Below are positions 22,658 to 24,523 of a stretch of 24,523 nucleotides of DNA, piece by piece. Numbering within the stretch: the first letter of the stretch is position 1; every line of letters starts with the position of its first letter. The notes below the pieces were generated by a model. That model had not been told where the DNA came from. It made no database searches and saw nothing but the letters and a program-made list of their open reading frames with translations. Origin of the DNA: JBAYJY01 sp041664945 (lineage in GTDB: Bacteria; UBP15; UBA6099). The position numbers and the translations under genes are program-made. Location: positions 1 to 24,523 of the forward strand of contig JBAYJY010000060.1 in NCBI GenBank assembly GCA_041664945.1, in the 5' to 3' direction.

Positions 22658-23695
22658 TTATTCTTGTCCTCTGAGTTTCGCCGATGTCTCTTTCAGAAGC
22701 CTCATTACGCCTTCGGCGACATTGACCGGGAGCGACCCTACCCCGCAACTCGGGGTGATGAGCGCCTGTTCAAGCAGCTTTTCCTTTGAAATGCCCTGTT
22801 CCACAAGACGGGCCATCGCCGCGTGAAATTTTGTTATTATCGTGTCGGCAGTTTCAGTCAGCGCTTTATCCGATGCCGGAACGACTCCCCACGCTATCAC
22901 GCCGCCACGCTCTATGAATTCAGCTATCTCTTTCGGATAGAGGGCGATTGTTTCTCCATACTCATAAGCGTCGAAGTTAAGGATATTCACTGCGGTTTGC
23001 GCTATGAACCCCCAATCCGAGTTGCCGCAGCAGTGGATTCCGGATGTCGCCCCGGCTGCCGCTATCGTATCGAGAACCTCGTTGATCTTTTCTCTTACGT
23101 CATCGCGCTGAAGCGCGATTGTCGACGAGCCGATCGATTGCAGATAGGGCTCGTCCACGAATATGATGACATTCGGATTCATAGCCTTCAGGCGCTCGAT
23201 CTGCCATTGCGCTTTTCGCGCGATGCATTTAACGATGACATCCTTAAGATGTTCGTTGTAATATGTCGCGCGTTTCTGCTCGTCGGGAACTGTCAGCCCC
23301 CACGTCACGGGACCGGTCACGTGGCCTTTCACCGCGAACGCGCCCGCGCATGCGTCATTCATAGTGTCGAAGAAAGCGTGGACGCCGGTGGAGAAATCCG
23401 GCGTTATAGCGAACAGCGCGGGGTCTTCAGCGAGAAAATGCTCGTAGAACTTCTCGATTCCGCCAAAAAAATCGTCCGATGTGTCGACCCAGATGCGGCG
23501 TTCGGCGGCGTCTATACGGACTTTTGGAATGCCCTCGCTGCATTGCGGGCACATGCCCTCATTGAAGCTGACATTGGGAAGCTGCGGCCAGACGGGTATG
23601 TCGGTAAGGCATCCGCGAATAAGCGAGAGAGCGCCTTCTGAGTCTTTGTGCGGGAAACTGCCTATAGCGGTGGCGCGGCATTCGGGATTGATCAT
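22658..23695 (-). CDS. MetE C-terminal-like / UROD-superfamily methyltransferase (core-MetE-like)
   Basis: This 345-residue TIM-barrel methyltransferase begins ATAIGSFPHKD, the classic start of the MetE C-terminal catalytic domain. The zinc site looks complete: G-I-H-C-C-G-N (His and the second Cys), Glu in D-A-Y-E-Y-G-E, and a late Cys in I-T-P-S-C-G-V-G. The MetE folate half is absent, so the size matches short 'core' MetE proteins of some anaerobes and archaea. These take the methyl group from a corrinoid rather than from methyl-tetrahydrofolate. A second CxxC (M-C-P-Q-C, about residues 48-52) is extra. The substrate could be homocysteine or another thiol. AAAGGA precedes ATG 23695. Confidence 0.78.
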   Translation of the reverse strand: MINPECRATAIGSFPHKDSEGALSLIRGCLTDIPVWPQLPNVSFNEGMCPQCSEGIPKVRIDAAERRIWVDTSDDFFGGIEKFYEHFLAEDPALFAITPDFSTGVHAFFDTMNDACAGAFAVKGHVTGPVTWGLTVPDEQKRATYYNEHLKDVIVKCIARKAQWQIERLKAMNPNVIIFVDEPYLQSIGSSTIALQRDDVREKINEVLDTIAAAGATSGIHCCGNSDWGFIAQTAVNILNFDAYEYGETIALYPKEIAEFIERGGVIAWGVVPASDKALTETADTIITKFHAAMARLVEQGISKEKLLEQALITPSCGVGSLPVNVAEGVMRLLKETSAKLRGQE

Positions 23696-23711
23696 TTGGG
23701 AAGTCCTTTAT

Positions 23712-23759
23712 AGGCCGCAAAGCGGCCTTGTCTGCATTCCCACGCGAAGCATGAGAATG
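23712..23759. repeat. two adjacent hairpins between pyrE and the methyltransferase gene
   Basis: AGGCCGC and GCGGCCT (23712-23718, 23722-23728) make a perfect seven-base-pair stem with an AAA loop. Just right of it, CATTCCCACGC and GCATGAGAATG (23735-23745, 23749-23759) pair with two mismatches around a GAA loop. The second looks like a decayed REP-type unit. Lying downstream of pyrE and close before the methyltransferase start, the pair may attenuate read-through or shield the mRNA. There is no T-run, so neither is a classic terminator. Confidence 0.5.
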
Positions 23760-23786
23760 AGAAAAGCCTTTTAATGCCAATAGAGC

Positions 23787-24305
23787 TTAGATGCCGAGTT
23801 CTGATTTAGTAAAAACGCGATCGTAGGCAAAACCGGCGGCGGCAATGTTCTCGCTTCCGCCTTCTTCTCGGTCGATCACGCCGATAATCTTTTCGACAGT
23901 GGCGCCGGCGGCGACGAGCCTCTGAGCGGCCTTTATGCTCTGCGCGGCGGTTGTGATGATGTCCTCGACGAGCGCAACGCGGTCCCCGGCGTTAAGAACG
24001 CCTTCTACCGGGTTCTTCGTGCCGTAATCCTTCGTTTCTTTCTTCACGATTACATAGGGAAGTCCAGTTTCGAGAGAAACGGCGGCCGCGAGCGGCACTG
24101 CGCCGAGTTCCGCGCCGGCTATCCGGTTGATGCCCTCCGGCAGACGCGCTGCAAGTTCCTTCGCAACCGCACGCAGCAACTCCGGCAGTGTCGAAAACCG
24201 GTATTTATCAAGATAATATTTGCTGCGCCTTCCGGAACTGAGAATGAAATCGCCTTCAAGGTAGCAGGCTGCTTTTACTTTTTTTGCAAGTTCGGCTTTG
24301 TCCAT
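23787..24305 (-). CDS. pyrE: orotate phosphoribosyltransferase
   Basis: This 172-residue enzyme makes orotidine 5'-phosphate from orotate and PRPP, the fifth step of de novo pyrimidine synthesis. It starts MDKAELAKKVKAACYLEGDF and has the dimer-loop signature S-S-G-R-R-S-K-Y-Y-L-D-K-Y. It also has G-A-E-L-G-A-V-P-L-A-A-A-V-S, I-V-K-K-E-T-K-D-Y-G-T (catalytic loop with the usual Lys) and the PRPP motif V-A-L-V-E-D-I-I-T-T-A-A-Q-S. The usual Gly after T-T is Ala here, a conservative change. The length and motif order fit the short PyrE subfamily (Thermus/Deltaproteobacteria-like). GGAGGTG is seven bases before ATG 24305. The other pyrimidine genes are not in the window. Confidence 0.93.
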   Translation of the reverse strand: MDKAELAKKVKAACYLEGDFILSSGRRSKYYLDKYRFSTLPELLRAVAKELAARLPEGINRIAGAELGAVPLAAAVSLETGLPYVIVKKETKDYGTKNPVEGVLNAGDRVALVEDIITTAAQSIKAAQRLVAAGATVEKIIGVIDREEGGSENIAAAGFAYDRVFTKSELGI

Positions 24306-24329
24306 TTTTACACCTCCAACGGTTCACCT

Positions 24330-24357
24330 ATCATAGCTGATAAATGAAAAAAATCAA
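24330..24357 (-). promoter_or_regulatory. pyrE promoter
   Basis: On the minus strand, TTGATT (24357-24352) and TATGAT (24335-24330) are 16 bases apart. Transcription would begin near 24323, with the GGAGG ribosome-binding site just downstream in a leader of about 20 bases. No leader peptide or attenuator is visible in so short a leader. Confidence 0.55.
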
Positions 24358-24359
24358 TG

Positions 24360-24396
24360 ATGGAATATGAAAGCGTTGAATACATGCATATTCCAT
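24360..24396. repeat. 10-bp perfect inverted repeat upstream of the pyrE promoter
   Basis: ATGGAATATG (24360-24369) and CATATTCCAT (24387-24396) are perfect complements with a 17-base spacer. AATGAT/ATCATT can extend the pairing outside. It begins two bases upstream of the pyrE -35, where a regulator could bind. On the plus strand it is followed by five T, so a terminator for an unseen plus-strand transcript is an alternative, but no plus-strand gene ends here. Confidence 0.5.
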
Positions 24397-24523
24397 TTTT
24401 AATCATTTCCGTTCAATTAGATTTTAACAAAGCTGAAAAAAGCTTTTGAACGCTTGAGCCGTGTGTACATATAGGTAAAACAGACATAATTTCCGAATCT
24501 CAAAAAAATGAATGAAAAAGGGC

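Noticed and set aside
24417..24491. 24-codon minus-strand ORF (starts M-S-V-L-P-I-C) upstream of pyrE
   Set aside because: It is short, without a good ribosome-binding site, and near the window edge. It could be a peptide but nothing supports it.

Overview
The window is bacterial chromosomal DNA of moderate GC content, with Shine-Dalgarno sites and sigma70-type promoters (TTGATT/TATAAT). The gene set fits an uncultured, probably anaerobic bacterium, but the sequence does not fix the phylum. It includes a Ski2-like helicase, a nickel-pincer lactate-racemase homologue, a short MetE-like methyltransferase, an Nfu-type protein and a thiolase-fold/SCP2/DUF35 operon. I saw no rRNA, tRNA, CRISPR array or intact insertion sequence.

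Layout. (1) At 1-2.7 kb, a truncated Nfu gene on the minus strand diverges from a large Ski2-like RNA helicase that may be translated from a leaderless mRNA. (2) At 2.7-4.1 kb lies an AT-rich stretch with no convincing intact gene. It may hold decayed coding remnants, one of them possibly HicB-like. (3) At 4.1-6.7 kb is a three-gene metal-ion ABC transporter (lipoprotein, ATPase, permease). (4) At 6.7-9.25 kb is a tightly overlapped unit: a membrane-anchored repeat-like protein, an ABC-2 ATPase and its permease. (5) At 9.27-12.9 kb, on the minus strand, are two exported proteins: a PHP-domain metallohydrolase and a DUF4097 lipoprotein with a recurring T-T-N-G turn. (6) At 13.0-16.7 kb a GT-B glycosyltransferase faces a minus-strand operon of ChbG-like deacetylase, MBL-fold hydrolase and alpha/beta hydrolase. 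(7) At 16.9-22.5 kb a LarA-family gene diverges from a four-gene operon closed by a strong terminator. (8) At 22.6-24.3 kb a MetE/UROD-like methyltransferase and pyrE lie on the minus strand, with hairpins and a widespread-looking repeat between genes.

The most interesting segment is 18.48-22.48 kb. It encodes two different thiolase-fold proteins. In both, the catalytic cysteine and both catalytic histidines are replaced, so normal Claisen chemistry is not expected. They are followed by a protein with two tandem SCP2 lipid-binding domains fused to a DUF35 zinc-ribbon/OB module, and then by a stand-alone DUF35 protein. The closest known logic is the Ltp2/ChsH2-type acyl-CoA retro-aldolase, in which a cysteine-less thiolase fold needs a DUF35 partner. 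The SCP2-SCP2-DUF35 fusion and the doubled thiolase/DUF35 composition look new to me. The reaction and substrate are unknown. LarA next door could supply or racemise a 2-hydroxy acid for the same pathway, which is inference only.
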